Assembly: GCF_019969685.1 (NCBI RefSeq)
Contig: NZ_JAHXYZ010000001.1
Location: 868,001-932,000, forward strand
Direction: 5' to 3'
Length of the DNA: 64,000 bases
DNA from: Microbacterium sp. EST19A
GTDB lineage: Bacteria > Actinomycetota > Actinomycetes > Actinomycetales > Microbacteriaceae
The position numbers were made by a program, and so were the translations under genes. A model generated the notes under the pieces. The model saw only the letters and a program-made list of their open reading frames with translations. It did no database searches and had not been told where the DNA came from. The number at the start of each line of letters is the position of its first letter. The first letter of the stretch is position 1. This document shows, piece after piece, positions 28,334 to 36,291 of the stretch.

Positions 28334-29161
28334 TCATTTCACAGCACCGAGCGACAGCCCGGCGATCAGACGTCGCTGCGACACGACGAAGAGCAGGAGC
28401 AGCGGCAGCGAGGTGATCACGGCCAGCGCCATCAGACTGTTCCACTCCGCCGAATATGTCGAGTTCTGCTGCGCGAGCAGTCCGCTGACGGGCAGCACGA
28501 CGCCCTGCGGCAGGAAGTTGATCGCGTAGACGAACTCGCCCCAGGCGGAGATGAAGACGATGCACACGACGGTCAGGATGCCGTTGCTGAGCAGCGGCAC
28601 CGTGAGCGAGCGGAAGGTGCGCCAGCGTCCGGCGCCGTCGAGCTCCGCCGCCTCGTAGAGCGCGTTGGGGATGGCCAGCGCGAACGGCCGGAGCAGCATG
28701 ATCGCGAACGGCAGCAGCAGGGCGATGTCGGCGACGATGAGTCCGCCGAGGCTTCCGAGCAGCTTCCACGAGGCGAGCACGCTGTACAGCGGGATGACCG
28801 TCATCGGCTGCGGCACCATCTGCAGCACGAGCAGAGCGGCGAGGAACACCGTGATGACGCGGTTCCATCCCCGCGAGACGCGGCGGGCGAGAGCCGCGGC
28901 GGCCGGAACGGCGATGAGCAGGGCGATCACGGTGACGCTCACGGCGATCTGCAGCGACGTGAGGATCGCCCCGACCCCGTCGCCGATCACGTTCGCGTAG
29001 GTGTCGAACGTGGGCGTGAAGATGATGCCGTTGGGGTCGGTCAGCACCTGCTGCTTCGTCTTGAACGAGGTCAGCACGATCCACAGCAGCGGCAGCAGGT
29101 AGACGAGGCCGAGCACGATCGCGACGATGCGGAACGTGGTGCGGAGGCGGCGGCTGATCAT
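28334..29161 (-). CDS. ABC permease, CUT1 family (MalG type)
   Basis: This 275-residue permease has six helices and the EAA loop NALYEAAELDGAGRWRTFRSLTVPL. Its first helix is IVAIVLGLVYLLPLLWIVLTSF. The ATG at 29161 overlaps the stop of the partner permease (ATGA). It ends 19 bases before the flavoprotein gene at 27106, so transport and oxidation genes are co-transcribed. No ATPase gene is nearby. Confidence 0.9.
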   Translation of the reverse strand: MISRRLRTTFRIVAIVLGLVYLLPLLWIVLTSFKTKQQVLTDPNGIIFTPTFDTYANVIGDGVGAILTSLQIAVSVTVIALLIAVPAAAALARRVSRGWNRVITVFLAALLVLQMVPQPMTVIPLYSVLASWKLLGSLGGLIVADIALLLPFAIMLLRPFALAIPNALYEAAELDGAGRWRTFRSLTVPLLSNGILTVVCIVFISAWGEFVYAINFLPQGVVLPVSGLLAQQNSTYSAEWNSLMALAVITSLPLLLLFVVSQRRLIAGLSLGAVK

Positions 29162-30084
29162 GGCTGCTCCTCCCGACGGACGGCGCGGATGTACGGGACG
29201 GCGAAGATCGCCACCGCGAGCATCGACACGAGCGCGATGGTCGCGCCGGTGCTCATCTCGAACCCGGAGAACGCGGTGTTGTAGGCGAGGACCGGGAGCG
29301 TGTTCGTCGTGGTGCCCGGGCCGCCCTTGGTCGTGACGTAGAAGAAGTCGAAGCTCTTGAATGCATAGAGCACGGTGAGGATGGCGAGGATGCCGAGCGT
29401 CGGTCGCAGCTGCGGCAGCACGATCCTCAGCTGCGTGCGCCAGTACCCGGCACCGTCCAGCGCGGCCGCCTCGAGGAGGTCGTGCGGCACGGCAAGCAGG
29501 GCGCCGCGGATCACGAGCACCGAGAACGGCAGCGCGGCCCAGGCGATGATCGCCGTCACCGACCAGAGGGCGAGATCGGGAGAGCTCAGCCAGGCGACGG
29601 GAGGGATGCCGAGGGCTTCCAGCGCGCTGTTGATCGGGCCCGTGTCGTTGAGCAGGAATTTGAACGCGCTGCCGGAGACGATCGGGGGCAGAGCCCAGAC
29701 GAAGACCATCACGGCGAGCACGGTCTCGGTGATGCGTCCGCCGACCGAGAGGATGGAGGCGCCGATGAATCCGAAGACGAAGTTGGATGCCAGCAGCACC
29801 ACCGCGACGCCGATCGTGCGCGCCAGGGCGAGCCAGATCTCGTCGTCGGAGAGCACGGTGACGAAGTTCTCGAGGCCGATGAACGGCCAGGCGCCGACGA
29901 TGTTGCTCGGCCCGACATCGCTGAGCGACATCCGGATGAGCACGATCAGCGGATACACGGCGAAGCCCGCAAGCAGCCCGATCGCAGGGACCAGGAACCA
30001 GATCGGGGTGCGAGCGAGAGCGCGCGCGAATGCGGGACGCCCGGTCGGGCGCCCCGCATTCACGGCTGGGACGGTGGAGCTCAC
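29158..30084 (-). CDS. ABC permease, CUT1 family (MalF type)
   Basis: This 308-residue permease has an N-terminal helix (IWFLVPAIGLLAGFAVYPLIVLI) and the EAA loop DLLEAAALDGAGYWRTQLRIVLPQL. I take GTG at 30084 as start because it overlaps the binding-protein stop as GTGA, matching the ATGA overlap at the other end; longer reading from 30237 would run back into the upstream gene. Confidence 0.9.
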   Translation of the reverse strand: MSSTVPAVNAGRPTGRPAFARALARTPIWFLVPAIGLLAGFAVYPLIVLIRMSLSDVGPSNIVGAWPFIGLENFVTVLSDDEIWLALARTIGVAVVLLASNFVFGFIGASILSVGGRITETVLAVMVFVWALPPIVSGSAFKFLLNDTGPINSALEALGIPPVAWLSSPDLALWSVTAIIAWAALPFSVLVIRGALLAVPHDLLEAAALDGAGYWRTQLRIVLPQLRPTLGILAILTVLYAFKSFDFFYVTTKGGPGTTTNTLPVLAYNTAFSGFEMSTGATIALVSMLAVAIFAVPYIRAVRREEQP

Positions 30085-31352
30085 GAGCAGGTGCCGCCGC
30101 CGTCCTCGATCGCGGCCTTGATGTCGGCGATCGCCGCAGCGCTGGCATCCGCCGCCGAGCTCTGCCCGGAGAGGACGCTCGAGACGGCCTCGCCCAGCGC
30201 CTTCTGGATGTTGGCGGTGTTCTCGTTCTTCGGCCACGAGCCGGAGGTCTGCGCGGCGGCGACGAACGGCTGCACGGCGACGTTGTCCTTGATGGCGGGG
30301 AGCTCGGCGACATCGGCGCGCACCGGGATGGAGCCCGCGATCGTGAAGATCGACTCGCCCGCCTCCGGGGTCAGCACGGCCTCTTCGAGGAACTTCCAGG
30401 CGAGGTCCTTCTTGTCGGAGGTCGCTCCGATGCCGAAGCCCTCACCGCCCGGGTAGACGACGCTCGTGCCACCCTCCGGCGCCGGGTACTGCGTCGTGCC
30501 GTACTCGAACGTCGCCTCTTCGGCATTGCCCAGCTGCCAGTTGCCGTTGATGCCGAACGCGTACTCGCCGGTGGCGAACTGCTGCCAGGAGTCGTTCTGA
30601 TCCCAGGTCGCGGTGGCCTGCGGCGTGTAGCCGGCCTTGGCCCAGGTCTCGGCGCGGTCGAATGCAGCCTCCACCTCGGGGCCCTCGAAGTTGCAGTAGT
30701 CGATGCCGAGGCCCAGCAGTTCGGGAGCGAACAGCCATGCACCCTCGACGGTCGGTGCGCCGGAGAGCGCGATGCCCTGGAACTTCCCGTCGGCCTTCAC
30801 GGTCTCGAGGTCGGCCTGCAGCTCGTCGAGAGTGGTCGGCGGGGTGTCGATGCCGACGGCCGAGAGGATGTCCTGGTTGTAGTACAGCCCGATCAGGTTC
30901 GTGAACGGGAGCAGGTTGTAGACCTTGTCATCGGTCGACCAGGCCGCGGATTCTCCGAACTGGTCCTTGTCGGCGAAGCCGTCCCAATACTCCGTGAGGT
31001 CGGCCGTCACGCCGCCCGCGACCAGCGTCGGGTAGTCGACGACGATGTTGTTGATGAACAGGTCGGGGGTGTCGCCGGTCGCGACCGAGGCCAGGAGCTT
31101 CTGGTCCTGCTGGTCGCCGACGGTCTCGACGATGTCGATCTTCACGCCCGGGTTGTTCTTCTCGAACTCGTCGGCCTGGGCCTGCAGCCAGTCGGCCTGC
31201 GTGCCCTGGTAGTAGCTCCAGAAGGTCAGCGTCTTGTCGTCGTCGCCGCCTCCGGAGCCGGTTCCGTCGGAGATGGCGCAGGCGCTGAGGCCGAAGGCCA
31301 GGCCCGCCGTGATGATGAGCGCGCCGGCGCGCCGTGCTCGGGAAGTGTGCAT
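30081..31352 (-). CDS. ABC importer solute-binding lipoprotein, CUT1 family
   Basis: This 423-residue binding protein has a lipobox LSAC (Cys about 25) and a Gly/Asp-rich linker. Its family 1 fold begins KTLTFWSYYQGTQADWLQAQADEFEKNNPGVKIDIVE. It is first in the five-gene operon of binding protein, two permeases and two flavin oxidoreductases. The ligand is unknown: the fold points to a sugar or sugar-like compound, while the downstream enzymes point to an oxidisable N- or S-containing group. Confidence 0.88.
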   Translation of the reverse strand: MHTSRARRAGALIITAGLAFGLSACAISDGTGSGGGDDDKTLTFWSYYQGTQADWLQAQADEFEKNNPGVKIDIVETVGDQQDQKLLASVATGDTPDLFINNIVVDYPTLVAGGVTADLTEYWDGFADKDQFGESAAWSTDDKVYNLLPFTNLIGLYYNQDILSAVGIDTPPTTLDELQADLETVKADGKFQGIALSGAPTVEGAWLFAPELLGLGIDYCNFEGPEVEAAFDRAETWAKAGYTPQATATWDQNDSWQQFATGEYAFGINGNWQLGNAEEATFEYGTTQYPAPEGGTSVVYPGGEGFGIGATSDKKDLAWKFLEEAVLTPEAGESIFTIAGSIPVRADVAELPAIKDNVAVQPFVAAAQTSGSWPKNENTANIQKALGEAVSSVLSGQSSAADASAAAIADIKAAIEDGGGTCS

Positions 31353-31414
31353 GAGGGGTCCTCGGGGGTACGGGGAAAGCGATCCGGCCGGAGTGGCCGC
31401 GTTTGCACGCTAGT

Positions 31415-31474
31415 GAATCGTTTCGTACGCCCGCGACCCCGCCCGACACAGAGCGTCATGCTCCGATATATCGG
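31415..31474. promoter_or_regulatory. Candidate operators in the divergent region
   Basis: GAATCGTTTC (31415-31424) is an imperfect copy of a LacI-type core (GAAACGTTTC) close to the expected promoter of the binding-protein operon. The perfect 12-base palindrome CCGATATATCGG lies at 31463-31474. Either could bind a regulator of the importer-monooxygenase operon; no regulator gene is adjacent. Confidence 0.45.
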
Positions 31475-31558
31475 CGCACCGAGCTGAGTCGTTTCGCGCG
31501 AGGAGTTGAGCAGGGCTGCCCATCCCGCACTGCCGGGCCCGGAGCTAGGCTGACCGCC

Positions 31559-32236
31559 ATGATGCGCACCTCGCAGGTCTCCCCGCCGTTCCGTCTCGCC
31601 GCGGCCGTCGCTCTGGCACTTACCGTGCTGCCGCTCAGCGGGTGCCTGTTCGCACAGATCCCGACCGCTCAGCCGTCGGAGAGCGTGTCGTCCGGCGAGC
31701 CCGAGCCCTCAGAGGAACGGTCCGATGAGCCGACCGGCGGTACGACGCTCACCTTCGCCGAAGGCCTCGACCTCACGAGCTCGTCATCCATCGAATGGGG
31801 GGACGGTTTTCTGACGGATGACGGCTGGAAGACGGTCACCCCCGACGACGGCAACGGCGGGTGGACCTACGGCACGATCGACGACACGTGCACAGCCCGG
31901 TTCTGGCAGGGCCGCATCGCGGATGTTCCGGTCGTGGCAGGCGACGACAGCGCCTCTTCCGATGCGATCCTCGGCGTGCTCCTGAACACGACGACCGCCG
32001 ACATCACCGCCGTCGCGGACACCGGCGAGTTCAGCTACCAGGTCGGCGGCCACGGTGGCGGCGTCGAGAACCGTCAGGTCATCGGTGAGGACGGCGACCG
32101 CACCTGGCTGATGGCGGCGCGCGCCTTCACGCAGACCGGCGTCGGGCTCTACGTGATCGTGGACTGCACGGGCGCGGACGCCGCCGACACGATGGCGCTC
32201 GTCAACGAGGCGAACGCGGTCGTCGTCACGCCCTGA
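31559..32236 (+). CDS. Putative lipoprotein, paralogue of the one at 22287
   Basis: This 225-residue protein has a signal peptide with lipobox LSGC (Cys about 29) and a Ser/Pro/Glu-rich linker. Its domain shares segments with the product of 22287: LTFAEGLDLTSSSSIEWGDGF, DDGWKTV, DDTCTARFWQG and MAARAFTQTGVGLYVIVDCTG. TAGGCT lies seven bases before the ATG, indicating a leaderless transcript; ATG at 31562 is equally possible. Function unknown. The conserved Cys in the TCTA segment and another in VDC or VTC may form a disulfide. Confidence 0.8.
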   Translation: MMRTSQVSPPFRLAAAVALALTVLPLSGCLFAQIPTAQPSESVSSGEPEPSEERSDEPTGGTTLTFAEGLDLTSSSSIEWGDGFLTDDGWKTVTPDDGNGGWTYGTIDDTCTARFWQGRIADVPVVAGDDSASSDAILGVLLNTTTADITAVADTGEFSYQVGGHGGGVENRQVIGEDGDRTWLMAARAFTQTGVGLYVIVDCTGADAADTMALVNEANAVVVTP

Positions 32237-32251
32237 GCCCTGCGACGGAGC

Positions 32252-32713
32252 TCACTTGCCGCCGGGAGGCCCGACCAGCAGCAGGATGACGTAGAGCGCG
32301 ACGATGCCGACGGCGAGCAGGAGCGCGAGCACGAGAGGCCGGCGCAGGAACCAGCGCATCAGCCGGTCGTACCAGCGGAGATCGCGAGGATCGTCGGTCG
32401 CCTCGAGACGCCATGCGCCGTCGAGCCGGCCGGTGCGGTGCAGCCAGATCTCTGTGGGGATCGTCGCGTAGGGGACGATCGCGCTGGCGACCGCGAGGAT
32501 GCCGACACCGACATGCCAGCGCTGGTTGAGCGCGACCAGCACCGCGGTCGCCGCGTAGGCGAGGAACACGAAACCGTGGATGCCGCCGCCCACCGTGACC
32601 ACGACTCCGGGCGCACCCACGGCCCGTGCGATGATCGCGGCGATCAGGATCGTCCAGGTGATCGCCTCCGCGATCGCGAGGACTCGGAACAGGCGGTCGG
32701 GGGTACGGAACAC
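32252..32713 (-). CDS. DUF3817 family membrane protein
   Basis: This 153-residue protein has the DUF3817 core: LFRVLAIAEAITWTILIAAI, then GIHGFVFLAYAATAVLVALNQRW and a third and fourth helix around VGVGILAVASAIVPYATIP. A C-terminal extension with a further helix (PLVLALLLAVGIVALYVILLL) is added. A GAGGAG site supports GTG at 32713. DUF3817 proteins are small integral membrane proteins of unknown role, common in actinobacteria. Confidence 0.85.
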   Translation of the reverse strand: MFRTPDRLFRVLAIAEAITWTILIAAIIARAVGAPGVVVTVGGGIHGFVFLAYAATAVLVALNQRWHVGVGILAVASAIVPYATIPTEIWLHRTGRLDGAWRLEATDDPRDLRWYDRLMRWFLRRPLVLALLLAVGIVALYVILLLVGPPGGK

Positions 32714-32791
32714 GGAACTCCTCGGGTGGCGTCCTTCCAGCGTATCCGGGCGCACCGGAATACCCGACCCCGCGAGGGCGTTGGCGAATGC

Positions 32792-33706
32792 ATGGTGGCA
32801 GTGGACGCGGACGCGCTCTCGCAGGTGCTCAGCACGGTGGATCTGCGCCTCGGCGTGGCCCGGCGCCTGTCTCTCCCGACCGGCACCCTCCTGCCGATCC
32901 CCCACGACACCATCACGCTCGTCTACGTCGCCGAAGGCAGTGTGCACGGGCATCCGCCGCTGAGCGAGGGATGCCGCCTCGACGTCGACCCCGGCTCGCG
33001 CCGACTCACGATCGACCCGCAGGGCCGCCGCGACCGTCTCGTCGCGGGCGACGCGTTCCTCCTTCTCGGCGGTTCGCCGTTCGCGCTCGAAGCCGAAGAC
33101 GACGCGAGTCTGATGGTCATGGACCTCGAGCTGGCGGATGCCGCCTCGACGCTGCGCGCGGTGCTGCCCGAGTTCATCACCGTGACCGGCTTCGACGCCC
33201 TGGAGCCGGCCGCTGCGGCACTCGCCGAGAACATGGGGCTGGTCGACCCGGCGTCCTGCGTCCGTCAGGGCGATCCCGTGATCTGCCGGATGATGGCCAC
33301 GACCGTGCTGCTGTCGGTCATCCGCGCCTGGGCCGCCAACGGCTGCGCACCCCAGGGCTGGCCGTCGCCGGCGAACGACCCGTTCCTGGACCGCGTCGTC
33401 GACGCGATCCACGAGGAGCCGGGCCGCGACTGGACCGTCGAGCGTCTCGCCGGCGTGAGCGCGATGTCGCGGTCGACCTTCGCGGAACGGTTCCGCAACG
33501 CGATCGGCCGCTCCCCCGCCGACTACGTCACCGAGGTGCGCATCGATGCGGCGAAGCGGATGCTCGAGGCCGGGCGCGCGGTCTCCGAGGTCTCTCGCGA
33601 GCTGGGCTACTCCTCGGACGAGGGCTTCAGCCGGGCATTCCGCCGTCGCACGGGCATGACCCCGTCGTCGTGGCGGATGGCGAACCGCACGCCGGTCCCG
33701 GCCTGA
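32792..33706 (+). CDS. AraC family transcriptional regulator with cupin domain
   Basis: This 304-residue protein has an N-terminal cupin-like domain (AraC_6 type, about 5-180). A C-terminal AraC double HTH follows, with WTVERLAGVSAMSRSTFAERFRNAIGRSPADYVTEVRIDAAKRML and VSRELGYSSDEGFSRAFRRRTGMTPSSWR. It converges on the MFS gene at 33734, a pairing seen where such regulators control an efflux transporter. The ATG at 32792 gives the normal family length; the ORF is open further upstream without support. Confidence 0.88.
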   Translation: MVAVDADALSQVLSTVDLRLGVARRLSLPTGTLLPIPHDTITLVYVAEGSVHGHPPLSEGCRLDVDPGSRRLTIDPQGRRDRLVAGDAFLLLGGSPFALEAEDDASLMVMDLELADAASTLRAVLPEFITVTGFDALEPAAAALAENMGLVDPASCVRQGDPVICRMMATTVLLSVIRAWAANGCAPQGWPSPANDPFLDRVVDAIHEEPGRDWTVERLAGVSAMSRSTFAERFRNAIGRSPADYVTEVRIDAAKRMLEAGRAVSEVSRELGYSSDEGFSRAFRRRTGMTPSSWRMANRTPVPA

Positions 33707-33728
33707 ACCCCGGCACGGGCTCAGGCCG
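33699..33728. terminator. Bidirectional terminator between convergent genes
   Basis: CGGCCTGA (33699-33706) pairs perfectly with TCAGGCCG (33721-33728), and the loop itself contains CCCG-GCA-CGGG. This strong GC hairpin lies between the ends of the AraC and MFS genes and should stop both. Confidence 0.65.
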
Positions 33729-33733
33729 CAGCG

Positions 33734-34924
33734 TCAGGCCTTGATGCGGTTCGACGCCCCGAAGAGCACGGCGCCGACGAGCAGGATCGCCGCTCCGACG
33801 GTGTAAACCAGCTCGACGCTCAGCGTGTCGACGAGGAAGCCGCCGACGCCCGCGGCGATCATGATCGCCGCCTGGAAGCCGACGACGACGAGGCTGCCGC
33901 CGGCTTCGAGGCGATCCGGCATCCGGTGCCCGACCCAGGTGTTCGCGACGATCAGCCAGGAGGCGAAGAAGAAGCCCCACACGAACACGACGATCCCGAT
34001 GCCGACGATCGAGCCCGAGAGCAGGATCATCGACGCCACCGAGACGGCGATCGCGAGCGGGGCGAACACGGCGAAGAACGCGAACGAGCGGTCGATCACG
34101 AGTCCGATGACGAGGTTGCCGATCAGGCCGCCGGCCCCGAACAGCGCGAGCAGCACGACGATGGTCGAGGCGTCGACGTCGGGGATGCGCTCGAGCGCGA
34201 GCCGCACGTACGTGTAGGCGAGGAAGTGGCCGAGCACGACCAGCACGTGCCCGATCATGCCGAGGCTGATGCCCGGGCGGCGCACCGTGTCGACCAGCAG
34301 CCGAAGACTCGACGCCCGCTCGGCCGGCACCGATGGCAGCAGCGTGCGCAGGAGGATCGCGAGCAGCCCGGTGACGACGCCGGCCAGCGCGAAGACCGCA
34401 CGCCAGTCGATGAGCTCGCTCAGCATCACACCGATCGGCACGCCGGCCGCTGTGGCGAACGAGGCGCCCGCGGCCGTGAACATGACGGCGCGGCCGAGGC
34501 GTTCGGGGCCGGCGATGCGCGCGGCGACCGTGATCGACATCGACCAGAACGCGCTGATCGCGGCGCCCAGCAGGAACCGGGCGAGCAGCACGATGATGAG
34601 GTTGGGCGAGATCGCGACGACGAGGTTCGACACCGCCGCGGCGAGCGCCATCCACACCAGCAGCGACCGTCGGTCGAGACGCGGGAAGATGAGGCCGATC
34701 GTCGGCGCGACCAGGAGCCCGACGAACGCGGTGACCGTGACGGTCTGGCCCGCCTGTCCGGGCGTGATGCGGAGTGACTCCGCCATCTCGGTGAGAACGC
34801 CGTTCGGAAGGAACTCGGCCGTCACCAGCAGGAAGCTCATCAGCATCATGACGATGAGGGCGGCGTACGGCATCCGCTCGCTGCGCGAGGAGGCTGTCGT
34901 CGGGATGGGCGCTGTCGTCGTCAT
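33734..34924 (-). CDS. MFS transporter (AraJ/sugar-efflux or drug-efflux type)
   Basis: This 396-residue protein has twelve membrane helices. The first is YAALIVMMLMSFLLVTAEFLPNGVLTEMAESL, which is characteristic of the AraJ/Cmr/drug:H+ antiporter-1 group (motif E-F-x-P-x-G near the start). The loop after helix 2 reads FPRLDRRSLLVWM. It is probably an exporter of a small molecule or drug. ATG at 34924 is chosen; upstream codons to 35023 look like non-coding sequence. It diverges from the frameshifted lipoprotein gene. Confidence 0.88.
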   Translation of the reverse strand: MTTTAPIPTTASSRSERMPYAALIVMMLMSFLLVTAEFLPNGVLTEMAESLRITPGQAGQTVTVTAFVGLLVAPTIGLIFPRLDRRSLLVWMALAAAVSNLVVAISPNLIIVLLARFLLGAAISAFWSMSITVAARIAGPERLGRAVMFTAAGASFATAAGVPIGVMLSELIDWRAVFALAGVVTGLLAILLRTLLPSVPAERASSLRLLVDTVRRPGISLGMIGHVLVVLGHFLAYTYVRLALERIPDVDASTIVVLLALFGAGGLIGNLVIGLVIDRSFAFFAVFAPLAIAVSVASMILLSGSIVGIGIVVFVWGFFFASWLIVANTWVGHRMPDRLEAGGSLVVVGFQAAIMIAAGVGGFLVDTLSVELVYTVGAAILLVGAVLFGASNRIKA

Positions 34925-35037
34925 GGTTCCACTCTGGTCGAGATCGGATGCCGTCGCCCGACCGGTCGTCCGCGGCATCCGACCATTCGTCCGGGGCTCA
35001 CCGGTTTCTCCCATCTGCCGCATCCAGAGTGGGAGGC

Positions 35038-36094
35038 ATGCGATCGGGCACGAGGGGCGGGCGGATGCTGCGCCTGTTCGGTCTCGTCGCAGTCGGCGCT
35101 CTCGTCGCCGGCTGCGCTCCGCAGGTCGGCCCGGACGACTGGACGCTGGAGCCGATCCCCTTCCAGAGCGCTATCGGACGCACCGACTTCGCGTTCGGGA
35201 TGCAGGGACTGGCGGCCGACGGGTCGGGCGGATTCTGGGCACGATCGGGCGAGACGCTGCTGCATGTCGGCGTCGACGGAGAGACCCTGGCGATGCCGCG
35301 CAGCGAAGACGACCGCCTGCTCGCGGGTGGCGGCGCCATAGCTGCCTTGTCTGGTACGGAGCTCGTCGTGACCCGGAACGAGCGCGCGCCGGTGCTGTCG
35401 GTGATCGACACGACGACGATGACGGTGCGTGACCTGCCCCGCGAGCCGGCGGTCAGCAACGACGACTTCGGCGACTTCGCGTTCGGCGATATCGCCGTGC
35501 ACGACGGCGATGCGATCGTCGTGCGGTATCAGCCCCGATCCACCGGATATCTGGACTACCAGCTGCTGCGGGTCGATCTCGACGACGGTGCGAGGACCCT
35601 GCTGTACACCGCACCGCTCTCGCTGCAGGACGCCCCCGACGCGTTCCCCGGCGTTCCGCCGGTAGACCTCGATGTCGACGCCGAGGGACGCATCTACCTG
35701 GCGACGCCATCGGCGCGGATCGTGCTGGATGCCGAGGGCGCCGAGCTGAGCGCGCACGAACAGGCGGCCGACCATCCTCGCGTCGCCGTGGGTCCGTCCG
35801 GACGGCACCGCGCTCTGGTGGGGCGGCGAGCCCGAGGAGTCAAAGATCCGGGGCGTGACCGTGGGCGGATCGTCCGAGGCGAGAGAGGCGATCGCCCGGC
35901 GCGAGAGCTGCGCCAAGGCCGAGGTGTTCCGCACGGACGCACTCTCGCTGAGCGACGGCGAGGCGCAGCATCCGCTCCCCTTCCTGTGCGGCGCGAACGC
36001 CGCCGTCTGGACCGGCGACTCCTGGGTGGTGGCGATCGGCGGCGAAGGCGACGGGGTGCTCGTGCGGCTGACGCCGCCCGAGAAGCTCGACTGA
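35038..36094 (+). pseudogene. Lipoprotein gene with a single-base frameshift
   Basis: From ATG 35038 (GGGAGG upstream) the frame encodes a lipoprotein: signal LFGLVAVGALVAGC, then WTLEPIPFQSAIGRTDFAFGMQGLAADGSGGFW and further beta-propeller-like repeats up to about residue 254 (DHPRVAVGPS). Directly after TCC at 35797-35799 coding sense moves to another frame, beginning DGTALWWGGEPEESKIRG at 35801 and ending EGDGVLVRLTPPEKLD with TGA at 36092-36094. Skipping the G at 35800 restores one continuous protein of about 351 residues. The unshifted frame runs on to 36198 as an Arg-rich sequence without sense. Either a true recent mutation or a sequencing error at TCCGGAC. Confidence 0.75.
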
Positions 36095-36136
36095 AGGCAC
36101 GGCGCCCGGGTCTGGACAAGCCGGATGAGGACGGCC

Positions 36137-36142
36137 TAGGCT
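36137..36142 (+). promoter_or_regulatory. Candidate -10 box for the uORF-RIO kinase transcript
   Basis: TAGGCT at 36137-36142, the same hexamer used in front of several genes here, would start a transcript near 36150 and give a leader of about 140 bases containing the small upstream ORF and the hairpins. No convincing -35 box is seen. Confidence 0.45.
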
Positions 36143-36194
36143 CATCGACGCACCGGGACGAGCCCGGAAGGCCCGAGCGGGAGGAGCTGAGGAC

Positions 36195-36257
36195 ATGAAC
36201 ACCGTCTCTGTCGCGCTCTCCGCCGACCACCTTCCCTTCGAGGCCACCCGCTCCTGA
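36195..36257 (+). CDS. Upstream leader ORF (20 codons) of the RIO kinase gene
   Basis: A well-placed GGGAGGAG ribosome site precedes ATG 36195. The ORF runs 20 codons to TGA 36255-36257 and encodes MNTVSVALSADHLP followed by FEATRS. It ends 34 bases before the TTG start of the kinase. Codons for Glu-Ala-Thr near its end (36240-36248) are also one arm of a hairpin. That arrangement suggests its translation, rather than its product, is what matters: the position of the ribosome would decide which leader hairpin forms. Confidence 0.65.
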   Translation: MNTVSVALSADHLPFEATRS

Positions 36258-36291
36258 TCCCTGGTGTGGCCTCCTCTTCCGGAGCCACATC
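36240..36291 (+). promoter_or_regulatory. Two-state translational attenuator before the RIO kinase gene
   Basis: Two hairpins compete. GAGGCCAC (36240-36247, inside the uORF) pairs perfectly with GTGGCCTC (36266-36273). The same second segment can instead pair downstream: CTCC (36271-36274) with GGAG (36281-36284) and GTGTGG (about 36264-36269) with CCACAT (36285-36290), with one bulged C. This second hairpin hides GGAG, the ribosome site of the kinase TTG start at 36292. A ribosome finishing the uORF would cover the first arm and favour the closed form, whereas stalling early or failing to load would favour the open form. Confidence 0.6.

Noticed and set aside
34948-36198. One long lipoprotein ending at 36198 that overlaps the uORF start as ATGA
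   Set aside because: After 35800 this frame becomes Arg-rich nonsense while sensible coding continues in another frame to 36094, so the overlap is coincidence and the gene is frameshifted.
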